DNA of 64,000 nucleotides from positions 4,030,001 through 4,094,000 of the forward strand of contig NZ_CP041692.1 of assembly GCF_007362775.1 (NCBI RefSeq), read 5' to 3'. Position 1 is the stretch's first letter. Each line of letters begins with the position of its first letter. Source of the DNA: Microlunatus elymi. GTDB taxonomy: Bacteria > Actinomycetota > Actinomycetes > Propionibacteriales > Propionibacteriaceae. The notes below the pieces were generated by a model that saw only the letters and a list, made by a program, of their open reading frames with translations, had not been told where the DNA came from and made no database searches. The position numbers and the translations under genes were made by a program. Shown here piece after piece: positions 1 through 9,607 of this stretch.

Positions 1-1398
<1,398 letters not shown>

Positions 1399-1404
1399 AG
1401 CGTG

Positions 1405-1410
1405 ACCCTA
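1405..1410 (-). promoter_or_regulatory. Candidate -10 box of a leaderless pyk promoter
   Basis: TAGGGT on the minus strand lies 6 nt before the pyk GTG, so transcription would start at or next to the start codon. No clear -35 element is visible. The same arrangement recurs at several other genes in the window. Confidence 0.5.
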
Positions 1411-1516
1411 TTACGTCCGGACGAGGGGCCGTGCCTCACCCCCGGCCGCTGAGCCCTCGGCCCAGTCTGTCCTCAGCCTCGGGGCCGCGTCGACCGTTTC
1501 ACCGACGTCGCGCAGG

Positions 1517-2443
1517 TCACGGCGAACGGATGAGGTCCAGCGCGTGTTGCAGATCCTCCGGATACGGGGATTCGAACTCCACCCAGTCCCCGGTCGCCGG
1601 GTGGGTGAACCCGAGCCGGACCGCGTGCAGCCATTGCCGGACCAATCCGAGTTCGGCGGCCAGCCGCGGATTCGCGCCGTACGTCGGGTCGCCGACACAC
1701 GGATGCTTGATCGCGGCCATGTGCACCCTGATCTGGTGAGTCCGACCGGTCTCCAGCTTCACCTCGAGCAGGGTCGCCCCGCGATGCGCCTCCAGCGTCC
1801 GGTAGTGCGTCACGCTGTGCCGGCCGCCGGCCAGCACGGCCATCTTGTAGTCCGCGCCGGGATGCCGGCCGATCGGTGCGTCGATGGTGCCCTCGAACGG
1901 ATCCGGGTGTCCCTGGACGAGGGTGTGGTACGTCTTGTCCACGGCGCGATCCCGGAACGCCTGCTTCAACACGGTGTAGGCACGTTCGCTCTTGGCCAGC
2001 ACCATCAACCCGGAGGTGCCGACATCCAGCCGCTGCACGACGCCCTGGCGTTCCGGGGCACCGGAGGTGGAGATCCGGAAGCCGGCACCGGCCAGATGCT
2101 CGGTGACCGACGGACCGTCCCAGCCCAGGCTCGGATGCGCTGCCACCCCGACTGGTTTGTCCACCACCACGACGTGCTCGTCGTCGTAGACGATCCTGAC
2201 GCCGGCGACCACCTGAGGCGTGACCGGTACGCCGGTGGGTGCGACCGGCAGGTCGACCTCGAGCATCGACCCGGCCATCACTCGGTCGGACTTGTTCGCC
2301 GGTTCGCCGTCGACCCGCACGGCTCCGAGCGCCGCGAGTTCTGCGACCTTGTTGCGAGACAGGCCGAGCATCCGCGCCACCGCGCTGTCCACCCGTTCGC
2401 CTTCCAGACCTTCGGGCACCAGTACCGTCTTGGACTCGGTCAC
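1517..2443 (-). CDS. RluD-type 23S rRNA pseudouridine synthase
   Basis: RluA/RluD-family pseudouridine synthase, expected to isomerise uridines in 23S rRNA. The 308-residue product has an N-terminal S4-like RNA-binding domain (about residues 15-65) and a catalytic domain with the motif RLDVGTSG, whose Asp (about residue 140) is the family nucleophile; the later [11 protein letters not shown] block is also typical. The GTG at 2443 overlaps the lspA stop as GTGA, so the two genes are translationally coupled. lspA followed by rluD is a common bacterial order. Exact target uridines cannot be read from sequence, so I give no gene symbol. Confidence 0.93.
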   Translation of the reverse strand: MTESKTVLVPEGLEGERVDSAVARMLGLSRNKVAELAALGAVRVDGEPANKSDRVMAGSMLEVDLPVAPTGVPVTPQVVAGVRIVYDDEHVVVVDKPVGVAAHPSLGWDGPSVTEHLAGAGFRISTSGAPERQGVVQRLDVGTSGLMVLAKSERAYTVLKQAFRDRAVDKTYHTLVQGHPDPFEGTIDAPIGRHPGADYKMAVLAGGRHSVTHYRTLEAHRGATLLEVKLETGRTHQIRVHMAAIKHPCVGDPTYGANPRLAAELGLVRQWLHAVRLGFTHPATGDWVEFESPYPEDLQHALDLIRSP

Positions 2444-3114
2444 TGCTCGGTGCTCTTCTGCTCCGCTTCCGAGACCGTCGACGTGGATGTCTTGTCCATG
2501 CGTTCGGGTGCCAAAGGCTCCGCCGAACTCTGAGCAGACTCCGCCGAGTGGCCGGTGGATTTGCCGGTCCGGGCGTAGTGCTCGCCGCTGACCGCGACGT
2601 TGCGGAAGATCGCCAGGATCACGATCAGCACCGCGGCGCTGGTCACGCACATGTCGGCGAAGTTGAAAATCGCGTAGTGCGGCAGCTGGATGAAGTCGAC
2701 GACATGACCGTGCAGCGGCGACGGCGGCCGGAAGATCCGGTCGGCGAGATTGCCCGCTACCCCGGCGACCAGCAGGCCGAGCGCGACCGCCCAGCCGACG
2801 TGGCCAAGCCGAGGCAGCAGCACAGCCAGAATGAAGATCAGCACCAGGCTGGCCAGGATGGTGAACAGCAACGTGTAGTTCTCGCCCATGCTGAAGGCGG
2901 CCCCGGAGTTGCGGATCAGCTGCAATCGGATCAGGCCGCCAAACAGCACCACCGGATCGGACGGGTCGAGAAACCTGACCGCCAGCTTCTTGGTGATCAC
3001 GTCCACGGCCAGGCCGGCCAACGCGACGACGACAAACAGCCACCGGCTGCGTGCTCGCCGGCGGCCACGGTCAGGTGCGTTCTCGGTTATCGACGTTCCT
3101 CGCGTTGTTTGCAT
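2440..3114 (-). CDS. lspA: Lipoprotein signal peptidase (signal peptidase II)
   Basis: Membrane aspartyl protease that removes signal peptides from prolipoproteins after diacylglyceryl transfer. Four hydrophobic segments are visible, and the two catalytic Asp lie in GNLADRIF (about residue 125) and FNFADMCV (about residue 154); RNSGAAFS is also conserved. The C-terminal 45 residues are a polar Ser/Glu-rich tail not needed by the family. The start is uncertain: ATG at 3114 is used here, GTG at 3123 is in frame, and both overlap the 3' end of the upstream DksA-like gene. It would process lipoproteins such as the RNase at 49.2-49.7 kb. Confidence 0.92.
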   Translation of the reverse strand: MQTTRGTSITENAPDRGRRRARSRWLFVVVALAGLAVDVITKKLAVRFLDPSDPVVLFGGLIRLQLIRNSGAAFSMGENYTLLFTILASLVLIFILAVLLPRLGHVGWAVALGLLVAGVAGNLADRIFRPPSPLHGHVVDFIQLPHYAIFNFADMCVTSAAVLIVILAIFRNVAVSGEHYARTGKSTGHSAESAQSSAEPLAPERMDKTSTSTVSEAEQKSTEQ

Positions 3115-4175
3115 TCCACGCACAGTGTCGCACGAGGGAACGCCTGCAGCCGACCCTTGCCGATCGGCCGACCGCAGTTGTCACAGACCCCGTAGGTGCC
3201 GTTGGCGATGTGCCGCAGGGCCGAGCGGGTCTGATCGAGCAACTCGCGGGCGTTGTTGGCCAGCGACATCTCATGATCACGTTCGAAGTTGGTCGAACCG
3301 ACGTCCGCGGGGTCCCTGCCGGCGCCCTCGCTGCCGTCGCGCAGCAGCCCGACCAGTTCGGTCTCGGAGATCTCGATCTGATCGGCCAGCCGTACGATTT
3401 CGGCCTCGAGCTCGGTCCGGATCTCCTTCAACTCCTTGGCGGTCCAGGGTTCCTCGCCCGGACGTACCGGCAGGTCACCGGCACGCATCGACCGGCCGGC
3501 GGCGACCGCTCGATCAAAGGTCGCGCCAACCGTCTCGGTGGCGACGTCGGATGCGACCGAACCGCCGGTCGCCGATGGTGTTTCCGTCACGCTTCCCATC
3601 TTCTTCGTCTCGGACACCTGCCGGGTCGAATTCGCTGATTCTGTCCCGGACCGGGTGTGACCATGATCATCTGCGGCAGTCTTGGTGGCTGCCGCCTTGG
3701 GGGCACTCGCCTTCTTCGTCGCTGTCGACCTGCGCGTCCCCGTACTGCTCGAAGCTGTCTTGGCTGCCGTCGTCTTCTTCGCTGCGGCCTTGCCCGGCGT
3801 CGCCGTCTTGGCCGATGAATTGCTGGCCGATGTCTTCTTGGCTGATGGCTTCTTGGCCGGGGCCGACTTGGTGGTGGCCGACTTGGTTGTGGCCGACTTC
3901 GTGGTGTTCTTCGCCACCGTCTTCGCGGTCGGCGCCTTCTTGGCCGGCTTCTTCGCGGCCTTGGCTGTGGCTGAGGACTTCGTTGCCGACGACTTCGCCG
4001 GGGCGGACTTCTTCGCCGGCGTCGTACGGTTCGACGCGGGCTTGCTCGAGGCGGTCTTCGAGGCCCGTGCAGTCCTCGTCGGCTTCTCGTCGGCGCCGGC
4101 GCCGGCCGTCTTCGCCTGACCTGCGGCCTTGGCGCGCCGACTCGCGGCGGTTGCTGTTGCGCTGGCTGTCATCAT
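3087..4175 (-). CDS. DksA/TraR zinc-finger protein with histone-like Lys/Ala tail
   Basis: The C-terminal 120 residues are a DksA/TraR protein: a coiled-coil region followed by a four-cysteine zinc finger (CDNCGRPIGKGR, then LCVECKQ). Such proteins bind RNA polymerase through its secondary channel. The N-terminal half, about residues 15-190, is a low-complexity run of Lys, Ala, Ser and Thr (for example KKPAKKAPTAK) like the tails of histone H1 and actinobacterial HupB, so it may bind DNA. ATG at 4175 is chosen because GAAGGGG lies 8-9 nt upstream; an in-frame ATG 54 codons earlier has no such site. The 3' end overlaps lspA. Total 362 residues. The fusion is seen directly; DNA binding is inferred. 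Confidence 0.85.
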   Translation of the reverse strand: MMTASATATAASRRAKAAGQAKTAGAGADEKPTRTARASKTASSKPASNRTTPAKKSAPAKSSATKSSATAKAAKKPAKKAPTAKTVAKNTTKSATTKSATTKSAPAKKPSAKKTSASNSSAKTATPGKAAAKKTTAAKTASSSTGTRRSTATKKASAPKAAATKTAADDHGHTRSGTESANSTRQVSETKKMGSVTETPSATGGSVASDVATETVGATFDRAVAAGRSMRAGDLPVRPGEEPWTAKELKEIRTELEAEIVRLADQIEISETELVGLLRDGSEGAGRDPADVGSTNFERDHEMSLANNARELLDQTRSALRHIANGTYGVCDNCGRPIGKGRLQAFPRATLCVECKQREERR

Positions 4176-4335
4176 CGAGCCCCTTCTGCCCCGTGCTTCG
4201 GATGCGAGGAAGTCAGAGGAACAGTAGGGCCCAACTCCGGTTTCTTCAACGAACCGCGCGGACGATTCCCAGCTTTCGGCGAGTTTTTCCCTCCGATGGT
4301 CCCGTAGACGGCGTGGCGGCGAGCTCGGAAATGGC

Positions 4336-4364
4336 AATGGGCCCCGGCAGAACCGGGGCCCATT
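4336..4364 (-). terminator. Hairpin terminator after divIVA
   Basis: A perfect 12-bp inverted repeat (AATGGGCCCCGG, loop CAGAA, and its complement) lies 25 bp beyond the divIVA stop. There is no long T-tract, as is usual for actinobacterial terminators. It separates the dcw cluster from the dksA-like gene. Confidence 0.75.
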
Positions 4365-4388
4365 CGGGTCAGTGATCGATGCGATCGG

Positions 4389-5225
4389 TTATCGCTGATC
4401 GCCCAGCAGAGCGTCCAACCGCGGGGTGTCGCTGGGAGTCGCCTGGGACTGCGGCACGGACGGCTCCGCGTCCTGCTCGGTCGCCTTGGCCGGCTCGGAC
4501 TTCGGCTGCACTTCATCAAGGATCTTCGGCGCAGAGCCCGGCTCGGACTTGCCGCCGGACAGCTTGTCGATGTGGCTGCGCAGTTCGCTGGTCAGATTCC
4601 GCCGGAAATCCGATTCGAACGTCCGCAGCTCGGCGACAGCACCGGCCAACTGATCGCGCTGCTTCTCCAGCTCACCGAACAGCTCGCGCCGCTTGTCCTC
4701 GGTGTCGCGGTCCAGTCGATCGGCGCGCGTCTGGGCATCGGTACGGATCCGCTCGGCGTTGACCCGGGCCTCGCTCTCCACCCGCTCGGCGCGAGTGGAC
4801 GCATCGGTGGTCAGCTGCTTGGCGGTGCGCTCGGCGTCGGACTTGATCCGGCCGGCCTCCTGCTCGGCCTCCGTCACCAGATTCTCGGCCTGTTCGGTGG
4901 ACATCTGCACCAGCCGCACCACGGCCGCGCTGGCCTCGCTGCTGGTGGTGACGACGATCCGCTCGCCGTTGGACGACTCCGCGGTCGCCGTCGGCTGCTG
5001 ATCCGCCACCCGGACAGCGGGCTGCTTGCCGGTGTCGCCGTCGGCGGTGTCCGCGGTGACCTTGAGGGACTCGACCTGACGCTTCAGGTTCGCGTTCTCC
5101 TCCAGCAACTGCTCGAAGGATGCTTCGACTTGGTCGACGAACTCGTCGACGTCCAAGACCTCGTAGCCGGACCTCTTGGCCATCCGGAACTTGATGTTCC
5201 GGACCTCGTCCAGAGTCAGCGACAT
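4389..5225 (-). CDS. DivIVA/Wag31 polar growth and division protein
   Basis: Coiled-coil scaffold that binds curved membrane at poles and septa and directs wall synthesis. The N-terminus has the DivIVA lipid-binding domain (LTLDEVRNIKF, then YEVLDVDEFVDQVEASFEQL), followed by an early coiled coil to about residue 60, a low-complexity spacer, and a second coiled coil (about residues 95-215) rich in Glu, Arg and Ala heptads. The tail is acidic and Pro/Gln-rich. The length of 278 is normal for actinobacterial Wag31. It lies downstream of yggT and sepF, its usual place at the end of the dcw cluster, and a strong hairpin follows. Confidence 0.95.
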   Translation of the reverse strand: MSLTLDEVRNIKFRMAKRSGYEVLDVDEFVDQVEASFEQLLEENANLKRQVESLKVTADTADGDTGKQPAVRVADQQPTATAESSNGERIVVTTSSEASAAVVRLVQMSTEQAENLVTEAEQEAGRIKSDAERTAKQLTTDASTRAERVESEARVNAERIRTDAQTRADRLDRDTEDKRRELFGELEKQRDQLAGAVAELRTFESDFRRNLTSELRSHIDKLSGGKSEPGSAPKILDEVQPKSEPAKATEQDAEPSVPQSQATPSDTPRLDALLGDQR

Positions 5226-5342
5226 CGTTCACCTCGGGTTCTTGATCAGTTGCTGTTCGTGGCAGGCATCAACGCCTGCACTGCCGCACGGGGAAGCCGG
5301 CGCACCCGCCTACCGTACCCAATCCGAATGAGCGTCGGTTAA

Positions 5343-5648
5343 TCAGGCCAGACGCAGGAAGACGTAGGCATTCGCCCACCTCAGAATGAGCACCAGCACC
5401 CACAGGCCGAGGAAGGCTATGTCGAGCATCATGGTGCCGATCCGAACGGGCCGCAGCACCTTGCGCAGAAGCCGCAGCGGCGGATCGGTGACGGTGTAGA
5501 TCGCCTCGGCCACCACCAGCATGGCGCCGCGCGGCTGCCAGTCGCGGACCAGCACCGGCACCCAGGACAGGATCATCCGGGCGATCAGAACCAGCAGGAA
5601 CAGCCACAGGATCCCGTTGATGATGTTGTAGATGATGAATGCCGTCAT
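5343..5648 (-). CDS. YggT family membrane protein
   Basis: Small integral membrane protein of 101 residues with two YggT repeats. Hydrophobic segments cover about residues 3-30 and 72-98, with the conserved loop TDPPLRLLRKVLRPV between them. Its position between sepF and divIVA is conserved in actinobacteria and many Gram-positives. Function is unknown; links to division and osmotic tolerance are proposed from context in other organisms. Confidence 0.92.
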   Translation of the reverse strand: MTAFIIYNIINGILWLFLLVLIARMILSWVPVLVRDWQPRGAMLVVAEAIYTVTDPPLRLLRKVLRPVRIGTMMLDIAFLGLWVLVLILRWANAYVFLRLA

Positions 5649-5778
5649 GCCCGCAGGTCCTCATGGCTTTCTAGCTCGTACGCCGTCGCATCGACGTCGC
5701 CAGCGTACTGACCGCCGATGTGGTCACCGGCTCTGTTGATCGGGGCTTTCGCCGGACGCTGCCCGGAATCGCGCCGCG

Positions 5779-6423
5779 CTAGCTCTGGTTGAAGAACCCG
5801 CCCGCGATCCGTTCCTTCTCCTCCGCGGTCACGTTCACGTTCTGCGGCGAGAGCAGGAACACCTTGCTGGTGACCCGTTCGATATTGCCACGCAGGCCAA
5901 GGATCAGGCCAGCGGCAAAATCGACCAGCCGCTTGGCGTCGGCGTTCTCCATCTGGGACAGGTTCATGATCACCGGGACGCCGTCGCGGAAGTGCTCGCC
6001 GATGGTCCGGGCGTCGTTGAACGACCGGGGATGAACCGTGACGATCCGGGACAAGTCGGCCCTTTCCGGTTGTGCTTGGGGTTGTTCGTACGGCGCCGGT
6101 GCCGGTGCTGCTGCGGTCGCTTCGCGGCCGGCGACGGGCTGCCGGGACACCTCCGGACGCCGACTCTCCAGCGGGGTCACGCTGGCCGACGCGGTCGGCT
6201 GCGAGGCAACCGCTGCCGAGCCGGTGTTGTGCGTTGTCCCGTTGCTGGTCGGGGCGTTGTTGACGGAGGCATTGTTGATCGAGGTCCCGGGGCGTTGCCC
6301 GGCTTCGGCCAGCAGCTCCTCCCGAGAGACGCCCTCGGTCGGCTCGGTGTCGTCGTACTCCGGGTAACGGTCATCAGTGACAAGCCCGAGCCACGCTGCG
6401 GCCCGCTTCAACCTATCCGCCAT
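5779..6423 (-). CDS. sepF: SepF, FtsZ membrane anchor
   Basis: SepF tethers FtsZ filaments to the membrane and is essential in actinobacteria, which lack FtsA. The N-terminal [15 protein letters not shown] is the amphipathic membrane-binding helix. A Pro/Ala/Thr-rich linker follows, then the conserved dimerisation and FtsZ-binding domain (about residues 125-210: VVHP-like [27 protein letters not shown]). Length 214 fits the family. It lies between ftsZ and yggT on the same strand, with an unusually long non-coding gap on the ftsZ side. Confidence 0.96.
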   Translation of the reverse strand: MADRLKRAAAWLGLVTDDRYPEYDDTEPTEGVSREELLAEAGQRPGTSINNASVNNAPTSNGTTHNTGSAAVASQPTASASVTPLESRRPEVSRQPVAGREATAAAPAPAPYEQPQAQPERADLSRIVTVHPRSFNDARTIGEHFRDGVPVIMNLSQMENADAKRLVDFAAGLILGLRGNIERVTSKVFLLSPQNVNVTAEEKERIAGGFFNQS

Positions 6424-6684
6424 CTCTCCTGCGACCTCTCCGCTGCTGGTTATTCTCGCCCGACCCTACCGGGTCGCGACGAGGGTCTGATCCCGACACG
6501 CGGTCGAGTTACGTGCCCCGGGGCCTGGCCTGGCGGCCGACGTATGCCGCCGCGACCCGGTCGTCTTGATTCGCGGTCGAGCAGGCGCCGCTGCCGCGAT
6601 CTGGTTTGGCGTCCCACCTTGCGAGGGACGACCCTCGCGCTCCCGCCGTGGTCACCACTGCCGACCATCTTCCGCCGGCACCTC

Positions 6685-6722
6685 CGCTTCGCTCCGGAGC
6701 CGGTCTCGCGCTGGGGCGCTCG
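6685..6722 (-). repeat. Dispersed intergenic repeat B, partial inverted copy
   Basis: The last 22 bp (CGGTCTCGCGCTGGGGCGCT and onward) match the reverse complement of the repeat at 35403-35440; the first part is diverged. Confidence 0.6.
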
Positions 6723-6867
6723 ACTGGCGATCGATCTGGCCTACAAGCGTTCGTTGTGGCAGGTGTCGTTGTCCGCCAATTTGCCGGCGAGACGGCTCCG
6801 AATCTGCGGGTTTCCGGTGCATCTTGCCGGCAGATTTTCCTTGCGGGGAATCGAAGTCGTAGCGGGT

Positions 6868-6890
6868 GGTCCTTCGACGAGCTCGGGACC
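6868..6890. repeat. Palindromic repeat A (GGTCCTTCGAC type)
   Basis: A 23-bp imperfect palindrome starting GGTCCTTCGAC and ending CTCGGGACC. Two close relatives lie at 35277-35299 and 35333-35355, always outside genes. Confidence 0.65.
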
Positions 6891-6973
6891 CCGGGCGACG
6901 GGCAATCCGCTAGGGACGGTTCCCAAGTTGATCTTGGAACCCGGCCACCCGAACGCAACCTACGCATGCCCGT

Positions 6974-7011
6974 CGAGCGCGCCAGCGCGAGACCGCGCCC
7001 GAAGCGCAGCG
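6974..7011 (+). repeat. Dispersed intergenic repeat B, copy 2
   Basis: A 38-bp sequence (begins CGAGCGCGCCAGCGCGAGAC, ends GAAGCGCAGCG) that differs by a single base from 35403-35440, 28 kb away and also in a non-coding gap. Confidence 0.75.
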
Positions 7012-7130
7012 GAGGTCGCGCGGCGAGGTGCTCTGTGGAGGTACCCACGCCCGGGGGTCTGGGGGTCGCCCCCCCAGAACGCGCCCTACAGCACCCAACT
7101 CGGCGGCAGCGGCACCCCGGCGGACGATAT

Positions 7131-8441
7131 CTACTTGAGGAAGTCCGGCACGTCCAGGTCGTCGTCATCGTCGGGCGCGGGCTGCTTGCCGAAACCGTTG
7201 GAACCGAACTGGTTGGGACGGGTCTGGGTCGGTTGCGGCGGGCGGGTGCCGGCCGGCTGACCGTTGGCGGCGGGATGTTGCAGGCCCGAGCCCTGTGCCG
7301 GAGCCGGTTGTGCTTGGGCCTGCTGGGTCGGGGCCGACTGCTGCTGGGTCTGGGCCACCGGGGCGGGCTGCTGCTGCGGCTGTTGGTTCTGACTCGGGAT
7401 CCGGGCCTGCTGGGTCTGCTGCTGAGCCTGGGCGGGCTGGCCGGTGCGGACCGCGGGCTGGCGGGTGACGCCGGGCTGGCGACGCGGCGGCTGTCCGTCC
7501 TCGAAGCCGGCTGCGATCACCGTGACCCGGACCTCGTCACCGAGCGAGTCGTCGATCACCGTACCGAAGATGATGTTGGCTTCCTCGTGCGCGGCGGCCT
7601 GGATCAGGTCGGCCGCGGCAGAAACCTCGAACAGACCGAGATCGGATCCGCCGGCGATCGCCAGCAGCACCCCGCGAGCACCGTCGATACTCTCCTCCAG
7701 CAGCGGCGACGAGACGGCCAGCTCGGCAGCCGACCGGGCCCGTTCCTCGCCGCGAGCAGAGCCGATGCCCATCAGCGCCGTACCTGCGTTGGACATCACC
7801 GACTTCACGTCGGCGAAGTCGAGGTTGATCAGACCCGGGGTGGTGATCAGATCGGTGATGCCGGAGACACCTTGCATCAACACCTGGTCGGCCTGCTTGA
7901 AGGCGTCCAGGATGGCGACCTGGTGATCGGTCATCGCCAGCAACTTGTCGTTGGGGATGACGATCAGCGTGTCGACCTCCTCGCGGAGGTGGCTGATGCC
8001 GTCGTCGGCCTGAACCGAACGGCGGCGGCCCTCGAAGCTGAACGGGCGGGTCACCACGCCGATGGTCAAGGCGCCCAGCGCGCGGGCGATCCGCGCCACC
8101 ACCGGCGCACCGCCGGTACCGGTACCGCCGCCCTCACCGGCGGTGACGAAGACCATGTCGGCACCCTTGAGCGCTTCCTCGATCTCCTCGGCGTGATCCT
8201 CGGCTGCCTGCCGGCCCTTGTCCGGATCGGCGCCGGCGCCGAGACCACGGGTGAGATCGCGACCGATGTCGAGCTTGACGTCGGCATCGCTCATCAGCAG
8301 CGCCTGGGCGTCGGTGTTGACCGCGATGAATTCGACCCCCCGCAGGCCGGCCTCGATCATCCGGTTCACGGCGTTGACGCCGCCACCGCCGACACCGACC
8401 ACCTTGATGATCGCCAGGTAGTTCTGTGATGCAGTGACCAC
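7131..8441 (-). CDS. ftsZ: Cell division GTPase FtsZ
   Basis: Tubulin homologue that forms the Z-ring. The GTP-binding signature GGGTGTGG is at about residues 104-111, and the T7 synergy loop [11 protein letters not shown] is at about 203-213. A long Gln/Pro/Ala-rich disordered linker (about 320-420) leads to the C-terminal peptide DLDVPDFLK, which binds SepF and other partners. GTG at 8441 is chosen because AGGAGAAGAGG lies just upstream; an ATG ten codons earlier would place that site inside the gene. The product is 436 residues. About 425 bp of non-coding DNA precedes it, so it probably also has its own promoter. Confidence 0.98.
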   Translation of the reverse strand: MVTASQNYLAIIKVVGVGGGGVNAVNRMIEAGLRGVEFIAVNTDAQALLMSDADVKLDIGRDLTRGLGAGADPDKGRQAAEDHAEEIEEALKGADMVFVTAGEGGGTGTGGAPVVARIARALGALTIGVVTRPFSFEGRRRSVQADDGISHLREEVDTLIVIPNDKLLAMTDHQVAILDAFKQADQVLMQGVSGITDLITTPGLINLDFADVKSVMSNAGTALMGIGSARGEERARSAAELAVSSPLLEESIDGARGVLLAIAGGSDLGLFEVSAAADLIQAAAHEEANIIFGTVIDDSLGDEVRVTVIAAGFEDGQPPRRQPGVTRQPAVRTGQPAQAQQQTQQARIPSQNQQPQQQPAPVAQTQQQSAPTQQAQAQPAPAQGSGLQHPAANGQPAGTRPPQPTQTRPNQFGSNGFGKQPAPDDDDDLDVPDFLK

Positions 8442-8759
8442 TGGTCCGCCTCTTCTCCTGCCGTTGTGCAACTGCTGTCGGGTAGTTCTGGCTGCCCCAT
8501 CTCGACCCTGGATGAACGGTGTCGACCGACGTCCGCCGATTCTGCGCGACGATAGGTCTCAACCTGAGGTCAACGGGGAAGAAGTCCTGAGTCCAGACCG
8601 AGGCGTGACCGTCAGGCTATGAGGTCGGCAACCGATAAGTCCACACGACATCCCCGCCGCGCCGATTCGGGGCTCCAGAGGGCCGATTTGTCTCAACTTC
8701 TACTTGAACTTCATGCCGAAGTTGATCATGGAACCTGCTGCGACCAGCGATCACGCCCG

Positions 8760-8837
8760 ACCACCGAAACTCGTGTTGTCGCGACTTTGCGCGGTCCCCG
8801 GACAACCCTGAACCACCCGAACTCGTGTCGCGACTTT
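8760..8837 (-). repeat. Pair of direct repeats upstream of ftsZ
   Basis: Two near-identical 26-30 bp boxes at 8760-8789 and 8812-8837 share ACCACC..GAAACTCGTG and TCGCGACTTTG; each includes the palindrome TCGCGA. They lie in the 425-bp gap between ftsQ and ftsZ, 320-400 bp upstream of the ftsZ start. No other coding signal is seen in the gap. Confidence 0.55.
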
Positions 8838-8866
8838 GGGTGATTTTGGGATCGTCGAACGGGCGG

Positions 8867-9607
8867 TCAGCGGACGGCCGGGTTCCCGGGGGCGGAGACG
8901 TCGTAGTGGCTGCCGGGCTGTTTCAGCAGCGCGACGATCACCTGGGCCTTGAGGTCGGATTGTTCCTCGCTGCCCCAGAACACGGTGTCGCCGTTGCGGA
9001 GCTTGAGCTGGATCGAGTCTCGGGTCGGTGCCTCGATCCGGTCGACCTTGCGGGCGAGATCATCCGGCAGCGCCGCGGCCACGACGGCCAACGATTTCAG
9101 CAGTTGCCGATTGCCGGGGTCGACCTCGACCTGCGGCAGCTTCGCCGGTGCGTTGTCCACGGTCTGGTAGCCGACCCCGTACCGATCGACCAGCAGGTAG
9201 CTGCCGCCCTCGCGGGCGACGTAGACGGGGGTCCGCTCAACGACCTTGATGTCGACCGTGTGCGGCCACTGCCGTTCCACCGACACCGACTCGATCTGAC
9301 GGATCCCGGCCACTCGATCGTGGATGGCGGACAGGTCCACCCGGGCCAGCGGGGCGCCGACCGGGACCGCCGCGGTCTGCCGTACGGCGTCCTGCCCGAC
9401 CAACTTCGCGCCGCTGACGCTGACCGACTGCACCGCCAGCAGGGTGGAGAAGCCGACCGCCCAGACACCGGCGGCGATCAGCACCAACGCCAGCAGCGGA
9501 ATGGTGATCTTCAGCAGCAGCCGGCGGCGACGACGGCGCCGCCAGTCGGCGAGCGCGATCTCGTCGGCGTCGCGCCGGATCCTCAGGTCGGGCGGGCTGA
9601 TCGTCAT
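8867..9607 (-). CDS. ftsQ: Cell division protein FtsQ
   Basis: Bitopic membrane protein that bridges early and late divisome proteins with FtsL. A very basic cytoplasmic segment (WRRRRRRRLLLK, about residue 22-33) precedes one membrane helix (about 34-56). A POTRA domain follows (about 57-128; VQSVSVSGAKLV through VERTPVYV), and then the beta domain. Length 246 is typical. Its ATG overlaps the murC stop by 4 bp. The murC-ftsQ-ftsZ order is the usual actinobacterial one. Confidence 0.95.
   Translation of the reverse strand: MTISPPDLRIRRDADEIALADWRRRRRRRLLLKITIPLLALVLIAAGVWAVGFSTLLAVQSVSVSGAKLVGQDAVRQTAAVPVGAPLARVDLSAIHDRVAGIRQIESVSVERQWPHTVDIKVVERTPVYVAREGGSYLLVDRYGVGYQTVDNAPAKLPQVEVDPGNRQLLKSLAVVAAALPDDLARKVDRIEAPTRDSIQLKLRNGDTVFWGSEEQSDLKAQVIVALLKQPGSHYDVSAPGNPAVR

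Larger units (their letters stand above)
6424..7130 (-). other. Non-coding stretch between ftsZ and sepF
   Basis: About 700 bp with no ORF that I recognise as coding. In most actinobacteria this slot holds a polyphenol-oxidase-family gene (pgeF/yfiH) and the PLP-homeostasis gene yggS; neither is detectable here in any frame. The stretch instead carries copies of two dispersed intergenic repeats and one TGATCTTG octamer (6929). Confidence 0.6.

Noticed and set aside
6509-7168. Open frame of about 219 codons in the ftsZ-sepF gap
   Set aside because: It overlaps the ftsZ 3' end, contains repeat A and B translated through, and has no family pattern.
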